DNA of 64,000 nucleotides from Mycolicibacterium peregrinum (lineage in GTDB: Bacteria; Actinomycetota; Actinomycetes; Mycobacteriales; Mycobacteriaceae), in NCBI RefSeq assembly GCF_002102345.1, contig NZ_LQPP01000031.1, forward strand, positions 1 to 64,000, in the 5' to 3' direction. Below the pieces are notes generated by a model. That model was not told the DNA's origin and searched no databases. It saw only the letters and a list, made by a program, of their open reading frames with translations. The translations under genes and the position numbers were made by a program. This document shows, one piece after another, positions 7,850 through 14,909 of the stretch (positions are counted from its first letter, which is position 1; each line of letters starts with the position of its first letter).

Positions 7850-8389
7850 TCAGCGGCGGGCCCCGCTGCCACCGACTTCAGCGGCCAGTGGCGGCGGCAA
7901 CGGTGTCTTCGGCGTGGGCGACGCAGTGGCCGGAGCGGGAGCCGCGCCCGGGCTCTTCACCGAGTCCTGTGTGGCGGGCGCACCGGGGCGGTGAAAGTCG
8001 ATCATCGCCTCCTCCCGGATCACCTTCTCCCCCACACTGAGCACCAGCGACTTCGCCGTCACCAGATACTCGATCCCGGCGTTGTCCACGCGGAACGCGC
8101 CATCGTCGTTGCGCGTCGCGGGCACGATCAGCTTGGCGCCGTCGCGTAGCCGGACACCGCGGTACTCGTACTTGCCGCCCGACACCGAACAGATCGCCAC
8201 CCTCGAGGCGTCGGTGCTGCCGTACAGCACGGTGGCGTCCGCGCTCGGACACCGGGCCGTCGAGTCGACGTACCCACGGCCGTCACTGGCCGGCGCGGCC
8301 GAGGCCGACGGAACGCTCACCGCGAGCAACGTGACACCCGCCGTCACCGCAGCGGTGAGACAGCGACGCGGGGACCAGACACCAGACAT
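7850..8389 (-). CDS. secreted hypothetical protein with proline-rich tail
   Basis: A 179-residue exported protein. It has a Sec signal peptide (basic start, then LTAAVTAGVTLLAVSVPSASAAPA, cut near residue 31) and a body with two cysteines (ARCPSADATV and AICSVSGG). The region of short strands contains YEYRGVRLRDGAKLIVPA. The tail from about residue 145 is rich in Pro, Ala and Thr (PAPATASPTPKTPLPPPL). I do not recognise the family. The layout is common among small mycobacterial cell-envelope proteins. It is followed on the same strand by the Zur-box gene. Confidence 0.75.
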   Translation of the reverse strand: MSGVWSPRRCLTAAVTAGVTLLAVSVPSASAAPASDGRGYVDSTARCPSADATVLYGSTDASRVAICSVSGGKYEYRGVRLRDGAKLIVPATRNDDGAFRVDNAGIEYLVTAKSLVLSVGEKVIREEAMIDFHRPGAPATQDSVKSPGAAPAPATASPTPKTPLPPPLAAEVGGSGARR

Positions 8390-8429
8390 CGGTTACCACT
8401 GAACCACGGCTTTGCTGTCTACGAGCGCG

Positions 8430-9677
8430 TCAACCCCGAGACAGCACCGAATCGTTAGGTCCCCGCAATACAACCGGTTCTGACGGGGAGAACACCACCG
8501 GGATCCGGCGGTAGCCCCGCGTCACCGAGTTACCGTGGAACACCGCGGCGCCACCGGGATCCAGTCCGACATCGGGCATCCGGGCCAGCACCTGCTCGAG
8601 TCCGATGGCGAACTCCAGACGGGCGAGGTTGGAGCCGAGGCACCGGTGTACTCCGGCCCCGAAGCCGAGATGCCGGTTGGCCGAGCGATCCAGCACGCAG
8701 CGGTCCGGATCGGGGAACTGCGCCGCATCCCGGTTGGCCGCGGCGTAGTTGAGCACCACGGCGTCGCCTGGGCAGAACTGCTGTCCGCTCAGTTCGACGT
8801 CCGCCGCCACGGTCCGGGGGAGGCTGTGGATCGAGCCGGCGAACCGGATGAACTCTTCGACGGCCCGCGGCACGATCTCGGGTTGGGCGATCAGCCGGTC
8901 CCGTTCCGCTGGCTGGGTGGCCAGGTAATGGAAGGCGAAAGACATTGCACTGGCGGTGGTTTCGAGACCGGCCTGGACCAGCAGGATCGCATTGGCGACG
9001 ATGTCGTTGAACGGCAACGGTTCCCCGTCGATCTCGGCACGCAGCAACACGTCGATCATGTCGTCGCGCGGGGGTTCGGCGGTGCGCGCCGACACCGCAT
9101 CGTGCAGGTGCTGGTACAACCTCCCCCAGGCCAGCATCCGGTCCTGCTCGACGGCGCCGTTGAGGGCGGTGTCGACCAGCTCGAGGCACAACGGAACGTC
9201 GCCGACGGGCATGCCGAGCAGATACTTGAAGAACACGACGCCGGGCTGCTGCCAGGCGACCTGGGCGAGATCCCCTTGGCCCTGTTCGATGAACGCGTCG
9301 ATCAGCAGATCGGTTTCAGCCCGGATCTGCGGCGTCAGCGCCTTCATCCGCGCCGGGGAGAAGTACGGGTTGAGCACCTTGCGGAACTTCTGCTGCCGCG
9401 GCGGGTCGAGGGTGATCACCAGATCGCCGCCGGCCTGCCGGGCACCCTCGGGCGTCGGATTGCTGGAGAAGTGCTGCCAATCCTGCGCGATCCGATAACA
9501 CTCGTCATAGCCCAGTGCGACCCACGCACCGTCCGTGGGAAAAAAGGGTGCCTCGGTATGTGCGATCGGGGCCCGTTGGCGCATCACCGAATACACCTCG
9601 TAGAGCAGGTCGGGATCGTTGAAATCCTCGTGGCGCAGATCCCAGTTGCGGGCGTGCTCGTCGATTGGCTTGGGCAT
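8430..9677 (-). CDS. cytochrome P450
   Basis: A 415-residue class I bacterial P450. It shows the I-helix oxygen-activating motif AGLETTA (about 246), the K-helix ExxR in EEFIRF, and the haem loop FGAGVHRCLG with the thiolate Cys at about residue 346. It begins directly after the stop codon of the 144-residue membrane protein, so it is the last gene of the minus-strand cluster beginning at 14177. No ferredoxin or reductase gene is within the cluster. The nearest reductase is the iron-regulated one 4.5 kb away. Substrate unknown; the membrane-protein neighbours suggest a lipophilic one (inference). Confidence 0.93.
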   Translation of the reverse strand: MPKPIDEHARNWDLRHEDFNDPDLLYEVYSVMRQRAPIAHTEAPFFPTDGAWVALGYDECYRIAQDWQHFSSNPTPEGARQAGGDLVITLDPPRQQKFRKVLNPYFSPARMKALTPQIRAETDLLIDAFIEQGQGDLAQVAWQQPGVVFFKYLLGMPVGDVPLCLELVDTALNGAVEQDRMLAWGRLYQHLHDAVSARTAEPPRDDMIDVLLRAEIDGEPLPFNDIVANAILLVQAGLETTASAMSFAFHYLATQPAERDRLIAQPEIVPRAVEEFIRFAGSIHSLPRTVAADVELSGQQFCPGDAVVLNYAAANRDAAQFPDPDRCVLDRSANRHLGFGAGVHRCLGSNLARLEFAIGLEQVLARMPDVGLDPGGAAVFHGNSVTRGYRRIPVVFSPSEPVVLRGPNDSVLSRG

Positions 9678-10112
9678 CTACTTGCCCGGCTCTTGAGCCT
9701 GACGGGCCAGCCGCTCCTCGTGACGGCGCACGAGTTCACGGAAGCCCAACCGGTCGTACTTCGGAGTCGGCTGGATACCCCACTCGTCGCGGGCGGTGTC
9801 CTTGCCCTCGGCGCCTTCGGGAGGCCCGAACATCGGGTACGGGTGCTTGCACTCGAGCGTGTCGTCGGAGTACCGGACCTTGAGCAGTTCGCTGCAGATC
9901 TCGGTCATGCTCAGCGTCGGATACCCGTAGTAGACCGCCATGAACGGCAACGTGAATGCGCCTTCGACGACGAGGGCGACCAGGCACACCAGCACGGCCC
10001 GCTTGATCCATTTGTGCATGTTGGCGTAGTACGGGGTGGTGCCCGGCGGTAGATCCTGGGCCCGGTCCTGTTCGGTTTCGGTACTTTCTGTGCTTCCGTT
10101 GGGGATCGACAC
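9678..10112 (-). CDS. 144-residue membrane protein of the P450 cluster
   Basis: The N-terminal cytosolic stretch is polar (STESTETEQDRAQDL). It is followed by one strong transmembrane segment (AVLVCLVALVVEGAFTLPFM, about 38-58) and a C-terminal domain with two cysteines (EICSELL and TLECKHPYP). A charged tail follows (RELVRRHEERLARQ). There is no CxxCH haem motif. The GTG at 10112 is chosen for the AAGGAG site five bases upstream. The open frame continues far upstream, but that part lies under the neighbouring membrane gene and is not coding. It ends immediately before the P450 ATG, which suggests coupled translation. I do not recognise the family. Confidence 0.8.
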   Translation of the reverse strand: MSIPNGSTESTETEQDRAQDLPPGTTPYYANMHKWIKRAVLVCLVALVVEGAFTLPFMAVYYGYPTLSMTEICSELLKVRYSDDTLECKHPYPMFGPPEGAEGKDTARDEWGIQPTPKYDRLGFRELVRRHEERLARQAQEPGK

Positions 10113-10132
10113 AATTGCTCCTTGGAAGATGT

Positions 10133-10828
10133 TCAGTCGGAGAAGATTTCGCGGTTGACCGTGTGCAGGTACGGAATCGCCAGGAACGGCGTGATGTAGA
10201 AGATGTCGTAGAGCCACCAGCCGATCACCGGAAAGATCACCCCGGCGTAGCGGACATCGGCGAACATCGTCATGTTGAAGACGTAGACGCACCAGATCAC
10301 CACGCCCATCCAGCAGGTGACGATCATCCACTGGTGACCCCAGCGCTTCATCTGCAGAAAGCCGATCGCGGCGGCGCATCGCATCGCGAAGACCGTGATG
10401 ATCATTCCGAAGACCATCGATTTCTCGCCCGGTCCGGACGAGCCGCCGATCCACAATTCGTTGTAGTGCCAGAAGTAGCCGGCGTCGAACATGTTGCCCC
10501 AGCCGACCATCAGTACCCGGTTGATCAGGGTGTGGTTGGCCACCAGATCCAGTGCCCATCCGAGGCTGTTGAGTGCGCCGTCGATCAGCACCAGGTAACC
10601 GATCAGCGTGACGATCATCGGGCGCACCGACAACCCAGCGCGTTGAGCCTGGCGCTGCAGCCACACTCCGCGCATGAAGATCGGGAATCCGATCAGGCCG
10701 GGAATCCACATGCCCATCAGCAGCGCCCCGACGATCATCCACTTGTCGGCCCGGCGCTGAGCCAGCCGGGACTCCTCGTGGTGGTCCTCGAGGGACACCG
10801 AAACATCCTGGGACAGAGGGAGGCTCAC
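10133..10828 (-). CDS. polytopic membrane protein A1 (paralogue of the protein at 13449)
   Basis: About 231 residues with five to six transmembrane segments: around KWMIVGALLMGMW, MIVTLIGYLVLIDGALN, MVFGMIITVFAMRCAAA, WMIVTCWMGVVIWCVYV and VIFPVIGWWLYDIFYI. Conserved polar loops include GNMFDAGYFWHYNELW and PYLHTVNREIF, with His, Glu, Asn and Tyr that could bind a metal or cofactor (inference). I chose GTG 10828 because it overlaps the stop of the 42-residue peptide as GTGA. GTG 10837 is an alternative. The last 74 residues differ from the paralogue at only three positions. I do not recognise the family. Confidence 0.85.
   Translation of the reverse strand: MSLPLSQDVSVSLEDHHEESRLAQRRADKWMIVGALLMGMWIPGLIGFPIFMRGVWLQRQAQRAGLSVRPMIVTLIGYLVLIDGALNSLGWALDLVANHTLINRVLMVGWGNMFDAGYFWHYNELWIGGSSGPGEKSMVFGMIITVFAMRCAAAIGFLQMKRWGHQWMIVTCWMGVVIWCVYVFNMTMFADVRYAGVIFPVIGWWLYDIFYITPFLAIPYLHTVNREIFSD
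10134..10366. repeat. segment duplicated at 13450-13682
   Basis: This 233-bp 3' part of membrane gene A1 differs from 13450-13682 at six positions by eye, about 97% identity. The 5' parts of the two genes are clearly more diverged. The pattern suggests gene conversion or recent partial duplication. Confidence 0.9.
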
Positions 10829-10953
10829 AACTCCCACCAGCCCCGGGCGAACGACATGTACAGCTGGATGCAGAACATCGCGAACAGATAGCCGTAGATG
10901 ACCACCTGCAGAACGATCAACGCCCGCTTACGCTTTCGCTCCTGCTCGTTCAT
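10825..10953 (-). CDS. 42-residue membrane peptide
   Basis: A very small gene. The highly basic start NEQERKRKR is followed by one transmembrane helix (ALIVLQVVIYGYLFAMFCIQ) and the end ARGWWEL. A GAAAGGA ribosome site precedes the ATG, which overlaps the stop of the AAA+ gene as TGATG. Its own stop overlaps the GTG of membrane protein A1. The tight double coupling argues that it is real and is a small subunit of the same complex. The function is unknown. Confidence 0.78.
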   Translation of the reverse strand: MNEQERKRKRALIVLQVVIYGYLFAMFCIQLYMSFARGWWEL

Positions 10954-11762
10954 CAGACTTCCTTTCCTCGGTTCCGGGACGTGCCATCGAGCAGGCTGGC
11001 CGCCGCAACCTCGCGCAGCCCGTCGTTGATCGCGCCGTCGGTGCTGAGCGGTGCCAACACGCAGGCCTCGGCGGCGTCCAGTTCGGTGGCCCCTTCGGCA
11101 ACCAGCTGCGCCGCGGTGACCAGCACCCGCGTCGACGGCGGCTCGAAATGGAACGCGGCGTCCGCACTGCGGATCGCCGTCGCGCAGGCCACCAGACGCT
11201 GTGCGGTATCGCGCCCCACACCGGTCTCCGCGACGATCACGTCGGCTTCGCGCTCGGGCGGCAGGTAGCTCATCGGCAGCGTGGCGAACCGTTGCCGGAA
11301 CGAGGGTTTCAGCTCCTTGAGCGTGCTGCGGTACGCCGGGTTGTAGGAGCACACCAGCATGAAGGTCTCCGGCGCCTGCACCACTTCGCCGGCCCGGTCG
11401 AGGAAGAGCGCACGGCGATGATCGGTGAGCGAATGCAGGATGGCCAGCGAGTCGTGGCGGGCCTCGACCACCTCGTCGAGGTAGCAGATGGCGCCGGTCT
11501 TGACCGCCCGGGTCAGTGGCCCGTCGGTCCACACGACGTCGCCGCCGGTCACCATGAACCGCCCCACCAGATCCGAGCTGGTGAGATCGTCGTGACAGCT
11601 GATCGTCACCACCGGGCGCTGCAACAACGAGCCCATGTGCTCGACGAGCCGGGTCTTGCCGCAGCCGGTCGGGCCCGTCAGCATCACCGGGATCCGGCGG
11701 GCGAAGGCCTGCTCGAACAGCTGGACCTCGTTGCCGTTGGCGTAGTACGTGTCACTACTCAC
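10953..11762 (-). CDS. AAA+ ATPase of the CbbQ/NorQ (MoxR-class) type
   Basis: A 269-residue ATPase with Walker A GPTGCGKT (about 31), Walker B ICYLDEV (about 93), a sensor region around VCSYNPAY and the C-terminal helical lid. The short CbbQ/NorQ/NirQ form works with a VWA partner as a chaperone that remodels metalloenzymes. Known cases are Rubisco activation by CbbQO and non-haem iron insertion in nitric oxide reductase by NorQD. Its partner is encoded 12 bp upstream (11775-13295). The target here is presumably one of the cluster membrane proteins or the P450 (inference). Confidence 0.92.
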   Translation of the reverse strand: MSSDTYYANGNEVQLFEQAFARRIPVMLTGPTGCGKTRLVEHMGSLLQRPVVTISCHDDLTSSDLVGRFMVTGGDVVWTDGPLTRAVKTGAICYLDEVVEARHDSLAILHSLTDHRRALFLDRAGEVVQAPETFMLVCSYNPAYRSTLKELKPSFRQRFATLPMSYLPPEREADVIVAETGVGRDTAQRLVACATAIRSADAAFHFEPPSTRVLVTAAQLVAEGATELDAAEACVLAPLSTDGAINDGLREVAAASLLDGTSRNRGKEV

Positions 11763-11774
11763 TAGTTCTTCTCC

Positions 11775-13295
11775 TCATGCGACCAACTCGCGATGAACAT
11801 GCGCCAGGACGCGGGGCAGCTCCTCGACGTGGCGGATCCGTTGGGACCGCCGGGGCCCGAACACCTCGGGCAGCGGGTCGACGCGGGTGGGCCCGACACC
11901 GACGTAGTACACGGCGACTCCGGCGTCGTTGGCCTCCTCGACGGCATGCGCGGTATCCGCCCAGGCGTAGCGGCCCTCATAACCCTCGTCGGAGATCAGC
12001 CCGTCGCCGATGACGATGAGCAGCCGTCGCTCCGACGGTTGCGCCAGTAGGCGACTGGTGAGGTGACGTACCGGTGCGCCCAGGCGGGTGTATCCGCCGG
12101 TGACCAGGCCTGCCGCACTCGGCGGGACGAACCGCCGGTCCTCGAAGTCCTTGAGACACTGCACTTCCACGCGGTGACGGGTGTTGCCGGTGAACACGAA
12201 GATGCCGTGGCGCTCGCGGGCCTGCGTCATCGCCTGGGACAGCGCGTCGGCGCACGCCAGTTCCAGCCGGAAGATCCGCCCGCCGTGCACGCCCAGCGAC
12301 GAACTACCGTCGAGCAGCAGCGCGGTGGACACATCCCGACTGCTCGGCAACAGCTCCCGGAACACCCGGGGCTCGCCGGCGTCTCCGGTGACCACGTCGA
12401 TGTGGTGGCGAACATAGGAATCCACGTCCAGGTCCGACCCGTCCTCCAGACGATTGGTCATCGCCCGGTGGGTGTGTTCGGCGAACCAGGCCCGCAGATC
12501 GGCCGGGACCGGCGCCGGCCTGCGGCTGCGCGGCGGCTTGGCGTGTTCCACGACGGCGACGTGATCGCGCAGGAAGCTGTCGGTCCACGCATTCCACTCC
12601 GGGTACGGAATCCCCGGACGGTGCTGCGGGGTGACGTCGAGGTCGTTGTCTTGAGGCCGGCTGGGTGGCGGGAGGTTGGGGTTGCGCACTCCGCCGTCCC
12701 CGCCGACTGGCACGGAATAGGGTCTGGGCAGGCGCTTTTGGGTGCTGGTCCACGGCATCCGGCCGAACCGGCGCCGCAACCCGTCGGTCAGGCCGGCCGG
12801 CGCGGTGCGGGCGACGGGCAGCCGGCCCAGTAGTGGGTCGACGTCGAGGGACCGGCCGGTGCGGGCCAGCTCCACCGCCCGCCGCAGCATGTCGGCGGCC
12901 GGCCGGTCGGCATCGGAGGGTTCCAGTTCCGGTAACAGCCTTCGGATTTCGGTGACCAGGCCGGGCCACCGGTCGGCGATCCACGACAATGCCACCCCGG
13001 CCTCGACCAGGGTCAGGGCCTGCAGTTCGCGGGTGGACAGCTCGCCCAGGCGGTAGTGCATGAGCCGGTCCTTGGACGGCGCGCACTGCAACGCCACCCC
13101 GCAGGTCAACGATCGTCTGGTCCAGGCAGTGGCCCGGACCGGATATGGCACGTGCACATAGTCGAGCGCCCCGCTCAGTCCGAAATCGCGATGCTCACCG
13201 GTGACCAAGCGGACGCCGTCGCGGCGGCCGTCACTCAGCGCAACGGCGGTCAACGCGCAGCTGCGTTCGACGGTGATCGCGTCGTTGTCGGCCAT
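11775..13295 (-). CDS. VWA-domain protein of the NorD/CbbO type
   Basis: A 506-residue cytosolic protein. The first 300 residues form a long, poorly conserved region. A C-terminal von Willebrand A domain has a complete MIDAS: DGSSS (D about 329), the Thr of GGYTR (about 403) and the Asp of VIGDG (about 431). This is the layout of NorD/CbbO, which recruits the AAA+ partner to its metalloenzyme client. The ATG at 13295 follows the stop of the 32-residue peptide by four bases. The AAA+ gene starts 12 bp downstream. Confidence 0.9.
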   Translation of the reverse strand: MADNDAITVERSCALTAVALSDGRRDGVRLVTGEHRDFGLSGALDYVHVPYPVRATAWTRRSLTCGVALQCAPSKDRLMHYRLGELSTRELQALTLVEAGVALSWIADRWPGLVTEIRRLLPELEPSDADRPAADMLRRAVELARTGRSLDVDPLLGRLPVARTAPAGLTDGLRRRFGRMPWTSTQKRLPRPYSVPVGGDGGVRNPNLPPPSRPQDNDLDVTPQHRPGIPYPEWNAWTDSFLRDHVAVVEHAKPPRSRRPAPVPADLRAWFAEHTHRAMTNRLEDGSDLDVDSYVRHHIDVVTGDAGEPRVFRELLPSSRDVSTALLLDGSSSLGVHGGRIFRLELACADALSQAMTQARERHGIFVFTGNTRHRVEVQCLKDFEDRRFVPPSAAGLVTGGYTRLGAPVRHLTSRLLAQPSERRLLIVIGDGLISDEGYEGRYAWADTAHAVEEANDAGVAVYYVGVGPTRVDPLPEVFGPRRSQRIRHVEELPRVLAHVHRELVA

Positions 13296-13299
13296 CGAC

Positions 13300-13398
13300 T
13301 CAGAACGTGCCGATGTTCGAGAACATCCAGTACCAGAACCAGATGATCAGCGCGGTGCCACCCCAGGCCCCGATATAGCGACAGATCTCCCAGAGCAT
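13300..13398 (-). CDS. 32-residue membrane peptide
   Basis: A tiny gene with a strong GGGAGGACGC site before the ATG. The peptide begins MLWEICRYIG and is nearly all one aromatic-rich transmembrane helix (LIIWFWYWMF), ending SNIGTF. It sits between membrane protein A2 and the VWA gene, four bases before the latter, and a TGACT-N2-AGTCA dyad lies 28 bp upstream. It resembles the 42-residue peptide only in layout. Such peptides are typical small subunits of membrane enzymes. The function is unknown. Confidence 0.75.
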   Translation of the reverse strand: MLWEICRYIGAWGGTALIIWFWYWMFSNIGTF

Positions 13399-13425
13399 GC
13401 GTCCTCCCTCGTCGTCAAAATTCTC

Positions 13426-13437
13426 TGACTTCAGTCA
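13426..13437. promoter_or_regulatory. TGACT-N2-AGTCA dyad, second candidate TetR operator
   Basis: TGACTTCAGTCA has perfect 5-bp arms with a 2-bp spacer, the same design as the dyad at 14212-14223. It lies between membrane gene A2 and the 32-residue peptide gene. A further dyad TGAGTCACTCA follows at 13441-13451. An internal promoter controlled by the adjacent TetR protein is inferred. Confidence 0.55.
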
Positions 13438-13448
13438 TTTTGAGTCAC

Positions 13449-14177
13449 TCAGTCGGTGAAGATTTCGCGGTTGACCGTGTGCAGGTACGGAATCGCCAGG
13501 AACGGCGTGATGTAGAAGATGTCGTAGAGCCACCAGCCGATCACCGGGAAGATCACCCCGGCGTAGCGGACATCGGCGAACATCGTCATGTTGAAGACGT
13601 AGCCACACCAGATCACCACGCCCATCCAGCAGGTGACGATCATCCACTGCTGACCCCAGCGCTTCATCTGCAGGAAGCCGATGCCCGCAGCAATCCGCAT
13701 GGTGAACACGGTGAGGATGAGCGCAACCTCCCACGCCTTCTCCCCCGGGCCGCCTGCACCGCCCACCCACAGCTCGTTGAAATGCCAGAAGTAGCCGGCG
13801 TCAAACATGTTGCCCCAGCCGGTCAGAAGCACTCTGGCCAGCAAGGAGTGGTTGCCGATCAGGTCCAGCGACCAGCCCATCGCATTGATCGCCGCGTCGA
13901 TGATGACCAGGTAGCCGAGCAGCGTGACCATCATCGGCCGTACCGACAGACCGTCCCGGTGGGCACGCCGGAGCAACCACACGCCACGCAGGAAGATGGG
14001 CAGCCCGACGATGCCGAGGACGGCGCTGCCGATCAGCAGCGATCCGACGATCAGCCATTTGTCGGCCTGTCGTTGCGCCGCCCGGGACTGGTCATCATGG
14101 TCTGCCGGCGACTGGTCGCGCACGCCACCATCGCCTGCGACAGCGGCGCGACGAGGCCTGAGCGTCGGCAGATTCAA
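13449..14177 (-). CDS. polytopic membrane protein A2, first gene of the P450/NorQD-like cluster
   Basis: A 242-residue paralogue of A1 with the same transmembrane layout. The same loops appear as GNMFDAGYFWHFNELW and PYLHTVNREIF. The N-terminal 30 residues are polar and differ from A1. The TTG at 14177 is used because AGGAGG lies just upstream; no ATG is well placed. It is the first gene after the TetR operator, so it probably leads the transcript running to the P450. The family is not recognised. The His/Glu/Tyr pattern and the NorQD-type chaperones downstream make a metal-containing membrane enzyme plausible, but this is inference. Confidence 0.85.
   Translation of the reverse strand: MNLPTLRPRRAAVAGDGGVRDQSPADHDDQSRAAQRQADKWLIVGSLLIGSAVLGIVGLPIFLRGVWLLRRAHRDGLSVRPMMVTLLGYLVIIDAAINAMGWSLDLIGNHSLLARVLLTGWGNMFDAGYFWHFNELWVGGAGGPGEKAWEVALILTVFTMRIAAGIGFLQMKRWGQQWMIVTCWMGVVIWCGYVFNMTMFADVRYAGVIFPVIGWWLYDIFYITPFLAIPYLHTVNREIFTD
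13450..13682. repeat. segment duplicated at 10134-10366
   Basis: This is the 3' part of membrane gene A2, about 97% identical to the end of A1 (six differences by eye). The two copies are direct repeats 3,316 bp apart, so recombination between them would delete the VWA, AAA+ and peptide genes. Confidence 0.9.
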
Positions 14178-14205
14178 GGGTCCTCCTGTAAGCCGGTCCT
14201 GAACT

Positions 14206-14225
14206 GTTGACTGACTATAGTCAAC
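14206..14225. promoter_or_regulatory. TetR operator between regulator and membrane gene A2
   Basis: GTTGACTGACTATAGTCAAC contains a 7-bp inverted repeat (GTTGACT/AGTCAAC). Nested in it is TGACTATAGTCA at 14212-14223. It lies 28 bp upstream of the TTG of A2 and 36 bp past the stop of the TetR gene. It is the natural site for that regulator. Confidence 0.72.
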
Positions 14226-14261
14226 GATTCGCCGGCTCGACAGGGGCCCTTCGCAGGGGGT

Positions 14262-14861
14262 CTAGGGCGCCAGGCTGCGCATGGTCCTGACCACGAAGTC
14301 GTCCAGCAGGGCGTCGCGGGTGGGCCAGTCATTGGTGGTGATCAACAGGGCATAGAAGCCGAGCAGGAAGAAAACCGCGCTGTTCCACGGGCTGACGTCG
14401 GCGGCGACCTCACCCTGCTGCTGGGCCAGCTCGATCTCGCGCGCGACACCCGAGATCACCGGGTGCTCCTGGCTGTCCGGCGCTGGGGGACGGGTCTGCG
14501 AGAAATGCAGGGCCAGAAAGTCTTTGAACAACACGTCACCGAGCCGTCGTTCCAGGCCGACGACGAGCCGCATCGACTCGCGCAGTCCGTCCTCCAGGGT
14601 GTGCGGCTTCTTGAGGAACTGCGTGTACAGCTTGGCGATACGTACCTCTTCGCGCTGCTCGAGTTCGAGCAGCACATGTTCCTTGGTGGGGAAGTGAAAG
14701 AAGAACGTGCCGTGTGCGACACCAGCCGCAGTGACGATCGTGCCCACGTCCGCTTCTGCCATCCCGGCGCGCTTGAACTCGGCGATCGCCGCACCCATCA
14801 ACCGTTCGCGCGTCTGTAGGCGCTTCGCCTCACGCGCGGACAGCCCGTCTGCCACAGCCAT
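14262..14861 (-). CDS. TetR-family regulator of the P450/NorQD-like cluster
   Basis: A 199-residue TetR protein. The HTH spans AAIAEFKRAGMAEADVGTIV and TAAGVAHGTFFFHFPTKEHVLLEL. The C-terminal domain is of the all-helical ligand type. ATG 14861 is chosen for its AAGGA site; an upstream in-frame extension looks spurious. It is encoded directly upstream of membrane gene A2 on the same strand. A strong dyad between them, and a second of the same design at 13426, point to it as the local repressor. The inducer is unknown. Confidence 0.88.
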   Translation of the reverse strand: MAVADGLSAREAKRLQTRERLMGAAIAEFKRAGMAEADVGTIVTAAGVAHGTFFFHFPTKEHVLLELEQREEVRIAKLYTQFLKKPHTLEDGLRESMRLVVGLERRLGDVLFKDFLALHFSQTRPPAPDSQEHPVISGVAREIELAQQQGEVAADVSPWNSAVFFLLGFYALLITTNDWPTRDALLDDFVVRTMRSLAP

Positions 14862-14909
14862 TCCATTCCTTCGTTTTGACCGGGCCCAACGCGCCCGACT
14901 CACCCGAAT

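Noticed and set aside
8535..10052. Long plus-strand open frame of about 505 codons opposite the P450 and the 144-residue membrane gene
   Set aside because: It is a high-GC antisense shadow. The minus strand carries a full set of P450 motifs, and the plus frame resembles no family.
9678..10742. A single 354-codon minus-strand gene
   Set aside because: Only the part from GTG 10112 has a ribosome site and a membrane-protein pattern. The upstream part lies under membrane gene A1 in another frame and is Arg/Asp-rich shadow sequence.
10133..14177. Assignment of membrane proteins A1/A2 as pMMO/AMO subunit C
   Set aside because: The size, helix count and a FW...EL..-like segment are loosely similar, but the known PmoC metal-site residues (Asp-x3-His and a later His) are not recognisable. 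I leave the family unassigned.
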